A stretch of 64,000 nt of DNA from an uncultured Desulfobacter sp. GTDB taxonomy: Bacteria > Desulfobacterota > Desulfobacteria > Desulfobacterales > Desulfobacteraceae. The notes below the pieces were generated by a model that saw nothing but the letters and a program-made list of their open reading frames with translations, did not search any database and was not told the DNA's origin. Below, in pieces: positions 28,027-37,529 of the stretch (position 1 is its first letter; every line of letters starts with the position of its first letter). The stretch is taken from positions 2,108,001 to 2,172,000 of the forward strand of contig NZ_OY762929.1 in the NCBI RefSeq assembly GCF_963666675.1. Reading direction: 5' to 3'. The position numbers and the translations under genes are program-made.

Positions 28027-28063
28027 GGGCTGAGTCTGGTCGTTGATGGACCGGTCTCAGCCC
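28027..28063. repeat. REP-like palindrome, copy A
   Basis: Fifteen-base arms, GGGCTGAGTCTGGTC and GACCGGTCTCAGCCC (two mismatches), around a 7-nt loop GTTGATG. It lies 30 bp before the MltD start, where it could form a leader hairpin. It closely matches the inverted copy at 34428-34465. Confidence 0.7.
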
Positions 28064-28093
28064 GCGGCTGTTACAGGGAATCAGGAAAAAATT

Positions 28094-29572
28094 ATGAATA
28101 AAAGATCATTCCGGGTCAAGGACATTGCTATATCTGTGGTGCTGATTGTTTTGGCCATGCTTCAAAGCAGTACGGCCGTGGCACAAAATCATGTGAATGT
28201 GAATTTAAAACCAGTGGCATTCGATCTTTACACGGTTGAAAAAGAGTTGACCCAAATGATGGCCGACTGGGGGGAAACCGCATTTGAGGTGGACGATGTG
28301 CTGGCTCGGCACGTCAGCTATTTTATCAAATATTACGCGGTGGCGCATGTGGACAAATCAAACAAGATCATTCGGAGAAGTGAAAAATACCTGCGCTATA
28401 TAAAAAAGAGATTTAAAAAACATGGGATCGCCGAGGATGTTGCCTTTGCCCTGCCGTTTGTGGAAAGCGGGTTTAACCCCGGCGCACAGTCAAATGCCGG
28501 GGCTGTGGGGATGTTTCAGTTTCTTGGCGGGACCGCCATGCATTACGGGTTGAAAGTCAGTGAAACCGGGCTTGATGAGCGAACGGATTATAAAAAATCA
28601 GCGGATGCGTGTGCCAGGTACCTAAGAGACAACCGCAGGGTATTTGCCAGTACGGTATTAAGTATTGCCAGTTACCACCACGGCACCAAAATGGTTGCGG
28701 ATGTCTTACTTAACTGCGGTGATGATCCGGCAAGAAAATTCGGATCGATCTTCCAAAGCAGCTTTTTGGGGCCCTTTTCCAGGGAGTATATTCCCCAGTG
28801 TCTGGCGGCGGCATTGATCTACCGCTATCTTAGGCAAAACAAATTGATCATGCTTCCGGTCCCGGAGTTTGAGTCCCAAACGCTTCGGGCCGGAACCTCA
28901 GTTAAAGCTTTAAAAAAGAAGATGCCGGAGCTGTATAAGTTGAATCCGGACCTTTTGCATGCAAAATCAATCTATCCCTATGCAAGCAGCAACGGCTATG
29001 TGCTGCTGACGAAAATAGAGACACCCGCGTTGACGGCTAAACTGGTACGACAGTACCCTGAATGGGCCAAATCTCCGAAACTGCCGCCGGACGGCAATAC
29101 AAAAATAAAAGGGCTCCCCCAGACGATTCAATATGTTGTGCAGACCCATAACGATCTGTCCGGTATTGCCGAAATTTTCGGCACCAGTGAAAAAGCGCTT
29201 AAATTCACAAACCGATTTATCGTTAAGCAGGGGTTGCACCCCGGTGATGTCATTGAGATTAAAGGGATGGCCCCCACCACCCGGGTGCTGGACGCAGAGA
29301 GCATCGTCGGCGGCAACCCCGGGGCATTTGCCACCCGGGAAGACGAAACCCTGGAAGGCTTCTGCAACCGGGTCGTCAAAACCGTTCGTGCCGATTGTAC
29401 TTCTTGTCCCTGGCAGATGGGGGCGAATTTAACACCTGCATTGATTTACTATTGGAATCATGATGTGCTGGGGAGTATCCAGTCGGACACGCCCCTGGAA
29501 GGGGGCTTGAATCTTAAGATTTATACGGATTATAGATGGCACAAAACACCTGTAGATGGCCAAGCACCCTAG
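28094..29572 (+). CDS. MltD-like membrane-bound lytic transglycosylase with LysM-type repeats
   Basis: A 492-residue secreted enzyme that cleaves peptidoglycan between MurNAc and GlcNAc. The signal segment is VLIVLAMLQSSTAVAQ. The SLT domain contains AFALPFVESGFNPGAQSNAGAVGMFQF (catalytic Glu in VESGF), split here as AFALPFVESGF and SNAGAVGMFQF, then TDYKKSADACARYL and LSIASYHHGTKMV. LysM-like segments follow, including QYVVQTHNDLSGIAEIFG. I choose ATG 28094 (MNKRSFRV), preceded by CAGGAAAA, over the frame start at 28043, which runs through the palindrome. A role in cell-wall turnover is likely. Confidence 0.85.
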   Translation: MNKRSFRVKDIAISVVLIVLAMLQSSTAVAQNHVNVNLKPVAFDLYTVEKELTQMMADWGETAFEVDDVLARHVSYFIKYYAVAHVDKSNKIIRRSEKYLRYIKKRFKKHGIAEDVAFALPFVESGFNPGAQSNAGAVGMFQFLGGTAMHYGLKVSETGLDERTDYKKSADACARYLRDNRRVFASTVLSIASYHHGTKMVADVLLNCGDDPARKFGSIFQSSFLGPFSREYIPQCLAAALIYRYLRQNKLIMLPVPEFESQTLRAGTSVKALKKKMPELYKLNPDLLHAKSIYPYASSNGYVLLTKIETPALTAKLVRQYPEWAKSPKLPPDGNTKIKGLPQTIQYVVQTHNDLSGIAEIFGTSEKALKFTNRFIVKQGLHPGDVIEIKGMAPTTRVLDAESIVGGNPGAFATREDETLEGFCNRVVKTVRADCTSCPWQMGANLTPALIYYWNHDVLGSIQSDTPLEGGLNLKIYTDYRWHKTPVDGQAP

Positions 29573-29601
29573 TCGTTACCCTGGCTACATGGACCATTTA
29601 T

Positions 29602-30900
29602 TTAATCTTCGATGGTGTCTGCATAGATTTCAACGACATGTCTGACCTTGACCGGATCATGGTTCTGGGAGAGCACATCCCGGATCTGCATCATGCAGGC
29701 CGGACAGGAGGTGGCCACGGTGGCTGCACCGCTGGCCAGAATATTTTGCCGCTTGTCCATACCGATCTGTTTGGACAGATCATAATTCTGCAGGTTAAAA
29801 CTGCCGCCGTTGCCGCAGCAGACATCGGCCCCTGCCATCTCCACAAAGGTGCAGCCGGCATTGGCCCGGATCAGATCCCGGGGCTGGTTTCTTACCTTTA
29901 ACGATTTGGCCAGATGGCATGGGTCATGGTATGTGACCGTGGCCTTTGCAGATCCGCCTGAATCCTGCTCCGGCGCGACCTGCAGCACATCCACTATAAA
30001 CTGGCTGATGTCCATGGTTTTGGGTGCCCATTGTTTGGCCCTGAATTTTTCAACGGAGTCGTCCTGGGCCATCATGGGCCAGATCTCTTTAATGGTGGCC
30101 GTACAGGTGGCACAGGGCGTGATCAGGTAATCAAATGACCTTTCTGCAAACAGGGCGGCATTGTGGGCCAGTAGGGTGTCAAATGTCTTTTGCTCACCGG
30201 ATGCCAGGGCAGGGATGCCGCAGCAGGCCTGGCCCTTGGGCATAAAAACTCCCACACCGTGATGGTTTAACACCTTGAGAACGGCCTTGCCGATCCCAGG
30301 GTTCATCTTGTCCGTAACACAGCCGGGGAAAAAGGCCACTTTTATTCCCGAACGACCGGCCGGGGTGTTCAGGGACGGGGTGGTTTTATGGAAGGGGGTT
30401 TTGGCCAGGGGCAGAAAATGCCGGTTGCCGATCACCCCGGACAGCAGCTTGGCACACCGGGTGCCCTGGTTGGCGTCTGCCTTGCCGGTACCAAGATTCT
30501 GGAATTTGGATGCGGTCTCAACCAAGGCATCCATGCGCTCCGGATGTTTGAGCATCCCCCTGAAGATTAGCTTTTTAACCGGTGAAAGTCCGATATACTC
30601 GGTCAAGGCGACCCGGGCTTTCATAAAGATCTCCAGGATCTTCACCCCCGAGGGACAGTTGGCGGCACAGGTGCCGCACATCAGGCATTTTTCAAGCCGG
30701 GCTTTGGCCCCTTTGGAATCGGTCAGCATCTGGTCGGCCAGACGCTCCAGAAGAAAAATCTTGCCCCGGGCCACATCGCCCTCATCCCCGGTCTGCTTAA
30801 ACACCGGGCAAACCGCCTGGCACATGCCGCACTTCATGCAGTCCGTGAGCTGGTTTTCAATCTCTTTGAGACTTTTTGCAAGTTTGTTTAGTTCTGACAT
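29602..30900 (-). CDS. Fe-S subunit of glycolate/D-lactate oxidase (GlcF-like)
   Basis: A 432-residue Fe-S protein. Two 4Fe-4S motifs, CMKCGMCQAVCPVF and CLMCGTCAANCPSG, are followed by CCG-type domains: FPGCVTDKMNP with ACCGIPALASG, and HDPCHLA with DVCCGNGGS. It accepts electrons from the FAD subunit encoded just upstream (1-bp gap) and probably passes them to the membrane quinone pool or another carrier. With the lactate permease gene it forms a three-gene operon. The substrate is more likely lactate than glycolate, given the permease. Confidence 0.88.
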   Translation of the reverse strand: MSELNKLAKSLKEIENQLTDCMKCGMCQAVCPVFKQTGDEGDVARGKIFLLERLADQMLTDSKGAKARLEKCLMCGTCAANCPSGVKILEIFMKARVALTEYIGLSPVKKLIFRGMLKHPERMDALVETASKFQNLGTGKADANQGTRCAKLLSGVIGNRHFLPLAKTPFHKTTPSLNTPAGRSGIKVAFFPGCVTDKMNPGIGKAVLKVLNHHGVGVFMPKGQACCGIPALASGEQKTFDTLLAHNAALFAERSFDYLITPCATCTATIKEIWPMMAQDDSVEKFRAKQWAPKTMDISQFIVDVLQVAPEQDSGGSAKATVTYHDPCHLAKSLKVRNQPRDLIRANAGCTFVEMAGADVCCGNGGSFNLQNYDLSKQIGMDKRQNILASGAATVATSCPACMMQIRDVLSQNHDPVKVRHVVEIYADTIED

Positions 30901-30901
30901 C

Positions 30902-32287
30902 TTATCGTCCTATGATTTTTCCCGGGTTGAGGATATTGTTCGGGTCTATGGCGGCTTTCATGGTCCGGGAGAAGTCAATGGAAGACTGACCCACCTCGTT
31001 TTTCATGAATCCGGCCTTGGCAATGCCGATGCCGTGCTCCCCGGACAAGGTGCCGCCTAAGGATAGGGCCGCATCAAACAGGTCTGCCACACAATTTTCA
31101 ACCCGTTCCCATTGTTCTGCATCCCGCCGGTCGGTCAACAGGGTCGGATGCAGGTTGCCGTCGCCGGCATGGCCGAAGGTGCCGATGGGAATATCATACT
31201 TTTGGGCCAGTTTTTCCACGGCACTGACCATGGCCGGAATCTTGCTCCTGGGTACGGTGGCGTCTTCCAGGACCAGGGTGGGTTTCAGTCGGGCCAGGGC
31301 GGACAGGGCCGCACGTCTGGCTTCCCACACCTTATCCCGTTCCGCATCATTCCGGGCCACCTGGATGGCTCTGGCACCCAGTTTCTTGCAGATCTGCTCC
31401 ACGCGTTCGCCGTCTTCGGCCACCTGGGCGGGATGTCCGTCCACTTCAATAAGCAGCATGGCTTTGGCGTCCCGGGGCAGGCCGACGTTGGAAAAATCTT
31501 CCACGGCATTGATGGTGAAGTTATCCATAAGCTCCAGGGTGCTGGGAACGATCCGGTCCGCAATAATGGCGGCCACGGTCTGGGTGGCCCCTTCAATACT
31601 GTCGTAGATCGCCATCATGGCTTTGGAGGCGGCCGGCGGCGGAATCAGCTTCAGGGTGATTTCACTGAATACGCCCAGGGTGCCTTCGGATGCCGTCATC
31701 AGGCCTGCCAGGTTGTAACCGGTGACGCATTTTACGGTTTTGGAGCCCGAGGTGACTTTACGTCCCAGGGCATCGAAAAACTCCACGGACATGACATAGT
31801 CTTTGGTCACCCCGTATTTAAAGCCTCTCAGCCCGCCGGCGTTTTCCGCCACATTACCGCCAATGGTCGAAACGGCCTGGCTGCCGGGATCAGGCGGGTA
31901 AAACAAGCCCTTGGCCGCTACTTTGGACGCCAGGTCGGCGGTTACCACACCGGGCTCCACCCGGACGTACATGTCGGTTTCGTTGAGTTCAATGATTTTG
32001 TTCATCCGGTTGGTGAGCAGCACAATGCCGTTTTTGTCCGGGATGGTACCCCCGGAAAGATTGGTGCCCGCCCCCCGGACCGTCACCGGCGTTCCGTTAT
32101 CGTTGCATAGCGCAATAACTTTACCAATGGCCTCTTTGTTGTCCGGACGGACCACGGCGGCAGGCGTCGTGGGTTCAAGCACGGCGGCATCATATGAATA
32201 ATTCTGGCGGTCAACTTCCGAGGTCATTACCCCGTTTTCCCCGCAGATCTGTTGTAGTTCTTTGATGAAAGATGAAGATAAGCTCAT
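30902..32287 (-). CDS. FAD-linked D-lactate/glycolate dehydrogenase (GlcD-like)
   Basis: A 461-residue FAD-binding oxidoreductase of the GlcD/Dld family. The FAD-binding PCMH domain contains TVRGAGTNLSGGT and STIGGNVAENAGGLRGFKYG. The C-terminal domain has FGHAGDGNLHP and SGEHGIGIAKAGF, both conserved. I choose ATG 32287, with GGAGAAG 5 bp upstream, and discard a 20-residue Cys/Phe-rich extension that reads through the intergenic gap. It oxidises a 2-hydroxy acid, most likely D-lactate, to pyruvate and feeds the Fe-S subunit. Confidence 0.9.
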   Translation of the reverse strand: MSLSSSFIKELQQICGENGVMTSEVDRQNYSYDAAVLEPTTPAAVVRPDNKEAIGKVIALCNDNGTPVTVRGAGTNLSGGTIPDKNGIVLLTNRMNKIIELNETDMYVRVEPGVVTADLASKVAAKGLFYPPDPGSQAVSTIGGNVAENAGGLRGFKYGVTKDYVMSVEFFDALGRKVTSGSKTVKCVTGYNLAGLMTASEGTLGVFSEITLKLIPPPAASKAMMAIYDSIEGATQTVAAIIADRIVPSTLELMDNFTINAVEDFSNVGLPRDAKAMLLIEVDGHPAQVAEDGERVEQICKKLGARAIQVARNDAERDKVWEARRAALSALARLKPTLVLEDATVPRSKIPAMVSAVEKLAQKYDIPIGTFGHAGDGNLHPTLLTDRRDAEQWERVENCVADLFDAALSLGGTLSGEHGIGIAKAGFMKNEVGQSSIDFSRTMKAAIDPNNILNPGKIIGR

Positions 32288-32297
32288 AAGTCTTCTC

Positions 32298-33983
32298 CTA
32301 AAAAATCCCCGGAAACAGGATGTAAATAAAAAGCATGCCCATGACACCGGCCAAAAGTCCGTAAAGCAGACACGGGATCATGGTGCGGCGTATGATGGTG
32401 CCTTCCATGCCGGCCAGGCCCACAGTGGCAGATGCCGCCACGACGTTGTGTACGCAGATCATATTACCCATGGCTGCACCCACAGCCTGGAGGGCCACGA
32501 TAATGGTATGGCTGTCGCCGGTGGTGGCGGCCACACCGTATTGAAAATCGGCAAACAGCAGGTTGGAAACCGTGCAGGAGCCGGTGATAAACGCGCCCAA
32601 CGCTCCCACATAAGAGGCGGCCATGGGCCATAATGTCCCGCACAGCCCGGCCACAAATTCAGCCATGGTCAGGGGCATGGAGGCGTATCCTGCCGTGCCG
32701 TGTCCTGACTGTTTAAGGATCTCAACCATGGCCACGGCAAAGAGCATGGCAATGGTGGGATTCTTCATCTTCATGATTGCATCCTTCCACGCCAGGGCCA
32801 CCTTGGGGCCGGGAATCCGGTGGATGAATATGGTCAGTATCGCCACCAGTGTAAAGGGAACCACACCGGGCAGGTAAAAGGGTTTCATGGTGAAATTAAC
32901 GGTTTCCCAGCCAAGGATCTTGGGAAATGAGATAACAAAGGCCGTCACCCAGCCCTTACAGGGCAGAAAGGAGAGTCGTGTGAGCACCAGCAGCAAGGCA
33001 ATGAGAATATAGGGTGTCCAGGCGGCCAACTGGCTCATTTTCGGGGTCAGGTTGTTGGAACCCGGCTCAATATCCCCCAGCCAATCTTTCTCCCAATGGG
33101 CCCGGTCGGCAAACTCCCAGGTATTTTGGGGCAGAAAAAGTTTTTTCTTGGCACCGGTGATCACCACGCCCAATCCGATGAGGCCGCCGAGCAATGAGGG
33201 AAATTCCACACCAAAAATAATGGCTGTGAACAGATAGGGTACTGCGTAGCATATCCCTGCAAATACGGCAAATTTCCAGACACCTAAGCCTTCGGTCCAG
33301 GATTTGTTTTTGCCGAAAAACCGGGTGAGAAAGCAGACCACAAACAGGGGCAGCAAAATGGCGGCCACAGCATGAATCAGGGCGGAATAAATCCCCACCT
33401 GCTGCATGAAAGCGTCAAAGGAGGCTAGGGGTGCACCCTGGCCAATGGCCTGTTCTACAACAGGTTTGAGGTTTTTAAGCCCAAACCAGATGGGTGTTCC
33501 AACCGCCCCGAAGGTGACGGGAATGGAGTTGAGCATCAGACAGACACACACAGCGGCCAGGGCGGGAAAACCCAAGCCCAGCAGCAACGGTGCGGCAATG
33601 GCGGCAGGCGTGCCGAAACCGGCGGACCCCTCAATAAAGGCGCCGAATAAAAAGGCAATGATAATGGTCTGAACCCGGCGGTCCGGAGAGATGGTGGTAA
33701 AACCGTAGGAGATGGTCTCCATGGCCCCGCTTTCTCTCAGGGTATACAGGATGAGAATGGCACCGAACACGATGATCAATACGTTAACGGCACTGCCGAA
33801 CCCGCTCAAAGTCGAGGCGGCCACAAGGCCTGCCGGCATTTTCCAAAGGGTTGCCCCGATCAGGGCGCAGACCAGCCATGCCAAAGGCATGGCCCGGGTG
33901 GCGGGCCACCTCAATCCAACCATAAAGATTAACACCAGGGCAATGGGAATAAACGCAATTAATGCTGATAAGCTAAGTGACAA
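32298..33983 (-). CDS. L-lactate permease family transporter
   Basis: A LctP/LldP-type permease of about 561 residues with 12 or more hydrophobic segments, bringing lactate (or glycolate) into the cell. Family segments are FIPIALVLIFMVGLRWPA, FLFGAFIEGSAGFGTPAAI, GTPIWFGLKNLKP and NMICVHNVVAASATVGL. A TTG at 33983 sits just after AAGGAGAAGAGG, and its N-terminus matches the family length better than the ATG at 34001 or 34127. It is the first gene of the operon and is driven by the promoter at 34183-34211 through a leader of about 190 nt. Confidence 0.9.
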   Translation of the reverse strand: MSLSLSALIAFIPIALVLIFMVGLRWPATRAMPLAWLVCALIGATLWKMPAGLVAASTLSGFGSAVNVLIIVFGAILILYTLRESGAMETISYGFTTISPDRRVQTIIIAFLFGAFIEGSAGFGTPAAIAAPLLLGLGFPALAAVCVCLMLNSIPVTFGAVGTPIWFGLKNLKPVVEQAIGQGAPLASFDAFMQQVGIYSALIHAVAAILLPLFVVCFLTRFFGKNKSWTEGLGVWKFAVFAGICYAVPYLFTAIIFGVEFPSLLGGLIGLGVVITGAKKKLFLPQNTWEFADRAHWEKDWLGDIEPGSNNLTPKMSQLAAWTPYILIALLLVLTRLSFLPCKGWVTAFVISFPKILGWETVNFTMKPFYLPGVVPFTLVAILTIFIHRIPGPKVALAWKDAIMKMKNPTIAMLFAVAMVEILKQSGHGTAGYASMPLTMAEFVAGLCGTLWPMAASYVGALGAFITGSCTVSNLLFADFQYGVAATTGDSHTIIVALQAVGAAMGNMICVHNVVAASATVGLAGMEGTIIRRTMIPCLLYGLLAGVMGMLFIYILFPGIF

Positions 33984-34182
33984 ACCTCTTCTCCTTCTCA
34001 TCCAAAAATATGGGACCCTTGGCGCCTGATCGACTGCTTGGTTCCGCTGTATATGCCGGTCCGGGTCGTTAAATGTATCGCGGCGATTCGACGGAACCAT
34101 ACCCCATCTGCCGCATGCCTGGTGCATCTAATACAAAATTTGTGCCGAGGTATACAAGGCTTTGAAAATATGGATAATTTCT

Positions 34183-34211
34183 ATTTTAGTCCATTTTTGC
34201 AGACTTGACAA
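34183..34211 (-). promoter_or_regulatory. Sigma70-type promoter of the lactate operon
   Basis: On the minus strand, TTGTCA (34206-34211) and TAAAAT (34183-34188) are separated by exactly 17 bp, giving a start near 34176. It lies upstream of the permease gene and just downstream of the paired direct repeats. Confidence 0.6.
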
Positions 34212-34221
34212 ATCCACAAAA

Positions 34222-34270
34222 AGTCCGGAAAAACGGACTGTCCAATCCGACCGGTCTTGAAAAACGGACA
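34222..34270. promoter_or_regulatory. Paired direct repeats, candidate operators of the lactate operon
   Basis: GAAAAACGGAC occurs at 34228-34238 and 34259-34269, 31 bp apart (about three helical turns). The first copy also forms the palindrome AGTCCG-GAAAAA-CGGACT. The pair lies immediately upstream of the -35 box, a usual place for an activator. Confidence 0.5.
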
Positions 34271-34427
34271 ACCTAAAATCAGGGTATTTTCCGGATAGAA
34301 GGAAAAGATTTAACAAGGAATCACACATGCAAGATTTCAAATGCGGTTCACGATATTGACGTCATCCATGTACACTGGATTTTGAATCTTGAATTAAGAT
34401 ATCTGGTTGAGGTGGATGAATTGATAG

Positions 34428-34465
34428 GCCAGCCTGGTCCATCAATAACCAGGCTCAGCCCACAA
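34428..34465. repeat. REP-like palindrome, copy B (inverted)
   Basis: Arms AGCCTGGT and ACCAGGCT flank a 9-nt loop. On the minus strand it reads TTGTGGGCTGAGCCTGGT..., nearly identical to copy A at 28025. It sits next to the left end of the IS110 element; many IS110 relatives target such repeats. Confidence 0.65.
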
Positions 34466-35184
34466 TTAAAGTTGAAAGATCTGTGTTACTTTCGTAGAAT
34501 TCTATATAACCCCCATGTCATAGCGGACACAACGAAGCATGAAACACTTGCAAATTTTGAAAAATGGTCATAGCTATCAAATTTTTTTTCGACCAAGAAA
34601 AATATAAGGAGATAGCCATGACCAAGAGATCGAAAAATAGCACATTAATCCAAATCGTTCACCCAATTTGTTGTGGTTTGGATGTTCACAAAGACAAAAT
34701 TTCGGCCTGTTTAATCACTGTTGATGATAATGGGAAAGAACAGCATGAGATTCGAGAGTTTTCATCATTTACTCAAGATTTGCAAAAAATGAAAACATGG
34801 TTGATTAAAAATAGCTGTCCTGTAGTGGCAATGGAAAGTACCGGCGTATATTGGCATCCAGTTTATAACACCATCGAAGATACGATGGAAGTTGTTTTGG
34901 TGAATGCCAGGCATATTAAAAATGTTCCCGGCAGAAAAACAGACATCTGTGACAGTAAATGGCTTGCCGGACTGCTTCGTCATGGGTTGGTAAAAGGGAG
35001 TTTTATCCCTCCCGAACAGGTCCGTGAATGGCGTGCATTAAGCCGATTGAGAAAGATATATACAGAATCTCTCGCTGATTATAAGCGACGTGTTCATAAA
35101 CTATTTATCACGGCAAATATTAAAATTGATTCGGTCGTTTCTGATCTGTTCGGGCTTACCGGTTTGAATCTCATTGATTTGTTA

Positions 35185-36831
35185 CCTAAAAAATGCAGCG
35201 CTTAATATGAGCTAAAAAATCAGCCCGGAATTTCTCCGCCAGTCATTTTTTTTCAGCAAGACGGGCAGATTTTGTTGGAACCGGGGCCGCACTGCTAAAT
35301 TTTACACAGCATAAAACGACATTTTGATTCCAACCAAGTTAAAAAAACGAAGTTTAGACGCACCAGTCCATTGGTTCATCCTTCTCTTTACAATTTATAT
35401 TACGCCCAAGGAGATACCCGATGTGTCAGGCAAAATCCAATTGTATGATTGATCTCTCCAGGCTCTGCCACCGCTCCTTATATACATAATTCTTGGATAA
35501 TCGTAATTTCCATTGTCTACTTCTGGTCATTAATCGTGCTGGCACGTTAATAAGGCACATCCGGATAGTGTTCGGCTCTTCATTGAAGCCGTCTTCATTA
35601 TTTAACCACATCATCCATACCAATAGATTGTATGCCAAAATTGAAATTTGAAAAATGGCCGAATTTGCCCAAAAGTCCTGTGGCAGTATGCTACCCGATG
35701 CCATCTGATTTTTACACCACTCAATCCAGTTTTCACTTGTCGCCCGCTGCCCATATTTTTTATGGGTGGCCCATGGGCTCAAGTTCAAATTTGAGACGTA
35801 GCAAAAATAATCGTATTCATATTTTTTTGATTCAAACAAAGCACTTTCTTCCACCGTCTCCTCAGTGAGTAGCCTAACAGTCACAAAAGTTCTGGGTTTT
35901 GACCATCCCGAACATTTGTATTCAAATTTAGAACTTTCATATCCTGGCCGGCCTGCAATCTTCCGCCAAGATTGCTTTTCCAAAAGGGCAGTGATGCCTC
36001 GAAGATTGACTTTGATCAAATATTGGCAGTCCTTTGACTCAAGCAGATCAAGCAAGGCGCCATCAAAAAATGCACTATCAGCTCGTACAAACACTTTCCA
36101 CACCCGTTTGGGTAATTTGGCAAAGCATTCCTTCATGAAATCAACACTGCCATTGGCTGAATAGGCGCTGCCTGTACGGAACCAATTATGGAGGCACTCT
36201 CGATTCTCTGCCACAAAGCAAAGGAGAGGATGGTAGCTTCTTTGACCTTTCTTTTTTGAGTTAAACCCTTTAGCAGCACCTTCCTGCTTCCCGTATACAC
36301 CTCGGACAGAAGAATCCATATCGAGGGTAACTCTCCCAAACCACTTTTTACCCCATGCTTTATTTCGGGCCAAAGATTCTGCATCGGATAACTCCTTGCA
36401 GTGTTTTGCGGAAAAAAGTTTAAATATACGGCCAAAGGAGGTGCTCACGGGAAACTTATCCCATCTAAAAAGCGCCCTGAGAACTTCATCGGATCTAAGA
36501 ATAGCCATATGACTCATATGCTTCGCCCCTGCCAGGACACCAAAAACGAGCATCATCACTATGTCACTTACCTGGTACTCTGCGCTGGCTCCTCTTTCTA
36601 TAGTCAGGAGCTCGGATAAAATTTTAGGAAGCCCTAATTTTTCTGAAAATCTACCAAGGTTAACCAGCCCAGCATTGCCGGTAAGATTTTTTTCAGAAAA
36701 TTCAGTATGAAATACCCTCATCATAATGGTGACCTTAGTTATAGTTATCAAAATGATGAAAGCATACTATAAAATAAGGGTATTTGGAACTATTCTATGT
36801 CAATTAAGACATGCAGATTGCATCTTTTAGG
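35185..36831. mobile_element. IS1380-family insertion sequence, 1,647 bp
   Basis: Ends are CCTAAAAAATGCAG (left) and the complement of CCTAAAAGATGCA (right), imperfect inverted repeats. The 5-bp direct repeat TGTTA lies at 35180-35184 and 36832-36836. Removal restores the IS110 transposase, so the boundaries are secure within a base or two. Size and ends fit IS1380. Confidence 0.92.
35426..36724 (-). CDS. IS1380-family transposase
   Basis: A DDE transposase of about 432 residues. Recognisable parts are RVFHTEFSEKNLTGNAGLVN at the start, TLDMDSSVRGVYGKQEGAAKG with the first Asp, VRADSAFFDGALLDLL with the second, and the C-terminal NWIEWCKNQM region with the catalytic Glu. The frame could be read from upstream, but ATG 36724 (MMRVFHTEF) follows an AAGG site. 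It appears intact and may be mobile. Confidence 0.9.
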   Translation of the reverse strand: MMRVFHTEFSEKNLTGNAGLVNLGRFSEKLGLPKILSELLTIERGASAEYQVSDIVMMLVFGVLAGAKHMSHMAILRSDEVLRALFRWDKFPVSTSFGRIFKLFSAKHCKELSDAESLARNKAWGKKWFGRVTLDMDSSVRGVYGKQEGAAKGFNSKKKGQRSYHPLLCFVAENRECLHNWFRTGSAYSANGSVDFMKECFAKLPKRVWKVFVRADSAFFDGALLDLLESKDCQYLIKVNLRGITALLEKQSWRKIAGRPGYESSKFEYKCSGWSKPRTFVTVRLLTEETVEESALFESKKYEYDYFCYVSNLNLSPWATHKKYGQRATSENWIEWCKNQMASGSILPQDFWANSAIFQISILAYNLLVWMMWLNNEDGFNEEPNTIRMCLINVPARLMTRSRQWKLRLSKNYVYKERWQSLERSIIQLDFA

Positions 36832-37529
36832 TGTTATGCAAAAATGATGAAGTGACCTTGGAAAAAGTTCAGGAATGCACAAAAGGAAGTCTTAAAAAGA
36901 AAATTCCTGAATTGTATCTAAGCCTCCATGGATATTTTAAAGATCACCATCGATTCCAACTGATTGGCATGATGGAGGCCATTGAGATGTTTCAAAGGCA
37001 GATTGAACAGATTAATGCCAGATTGGAAATACTTACCCGTGATCATAAAAATTTACTGGAAAGATTAGATGAAGTACCCGGTATCGATAAGAAGTCGGCA
37101 CAATCCGTTCTTGGAGAAGTAGGGGTTACACTGGATGAGTTTAAAAGCATGGTCGCTTTTGTTGCATGGGCCGGATTGTGCCCTGGAAACAATGAAAGCG
37201 CAGGTAAAAGGAAAAGTGGCCGGAACGCGGTTCGAAATCATCCATTTAAAACGGTTTTAGTCCAGATCGCTTGGGCTGCGATCAAGACGAAGGGTTCATA
37301 TTACAAAGCCAAGTATTATAAGCTCAAAGCCAGACGAGGTGCCCAAAAAGCGATTGTTGCCATAGCCCATAGGATTGCAAAAGCCATTTACAACATCATC
37401 AAAAATGGAGACAGATATAAAGACCTGGGAGAAGAATACTTAAGCAAGCCCAACAAACAAAGGGTGTTGAAAAATTTGGCAAAAAAGGCTGATGAATTAG
37501 GGATGAAACTGGTTCCTCTTGAAGCTTAA

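Larger units (their letters stand above)
34618..37529 (+). pseudogene. IS110-family transposase, interrupted by IS1380
   Basis: The N-terminal DEDD domain is at 34618-35184: GLDVHKDKISACL, VAMESTGVYWHPVYN and NARHIKNVPGRKTDICDSKW. The C-terminal Transposase_20 domain is at 36837-37529: LDEVPGIDKKSAQSVLGEVG, FVAWAGLCPGNNESAGK and HPFKTVLVQIAWAA. Excising 35185-36831 plus one TGTTA gives the continuous frame NLIDLLCKNDEVTLEKV, about 420 residues, the normal IS110 length. Start ATG 34618 has AAGGAG 6 bp upstream. Confidence 0.92.

Noticed and set aside
34431..34455. Hairpin as part of an IS110 bridge RNA
   Set aside because: The same hairpin occurs at 28027 far from any IS110, so it is better explained as a dispersed repeat.
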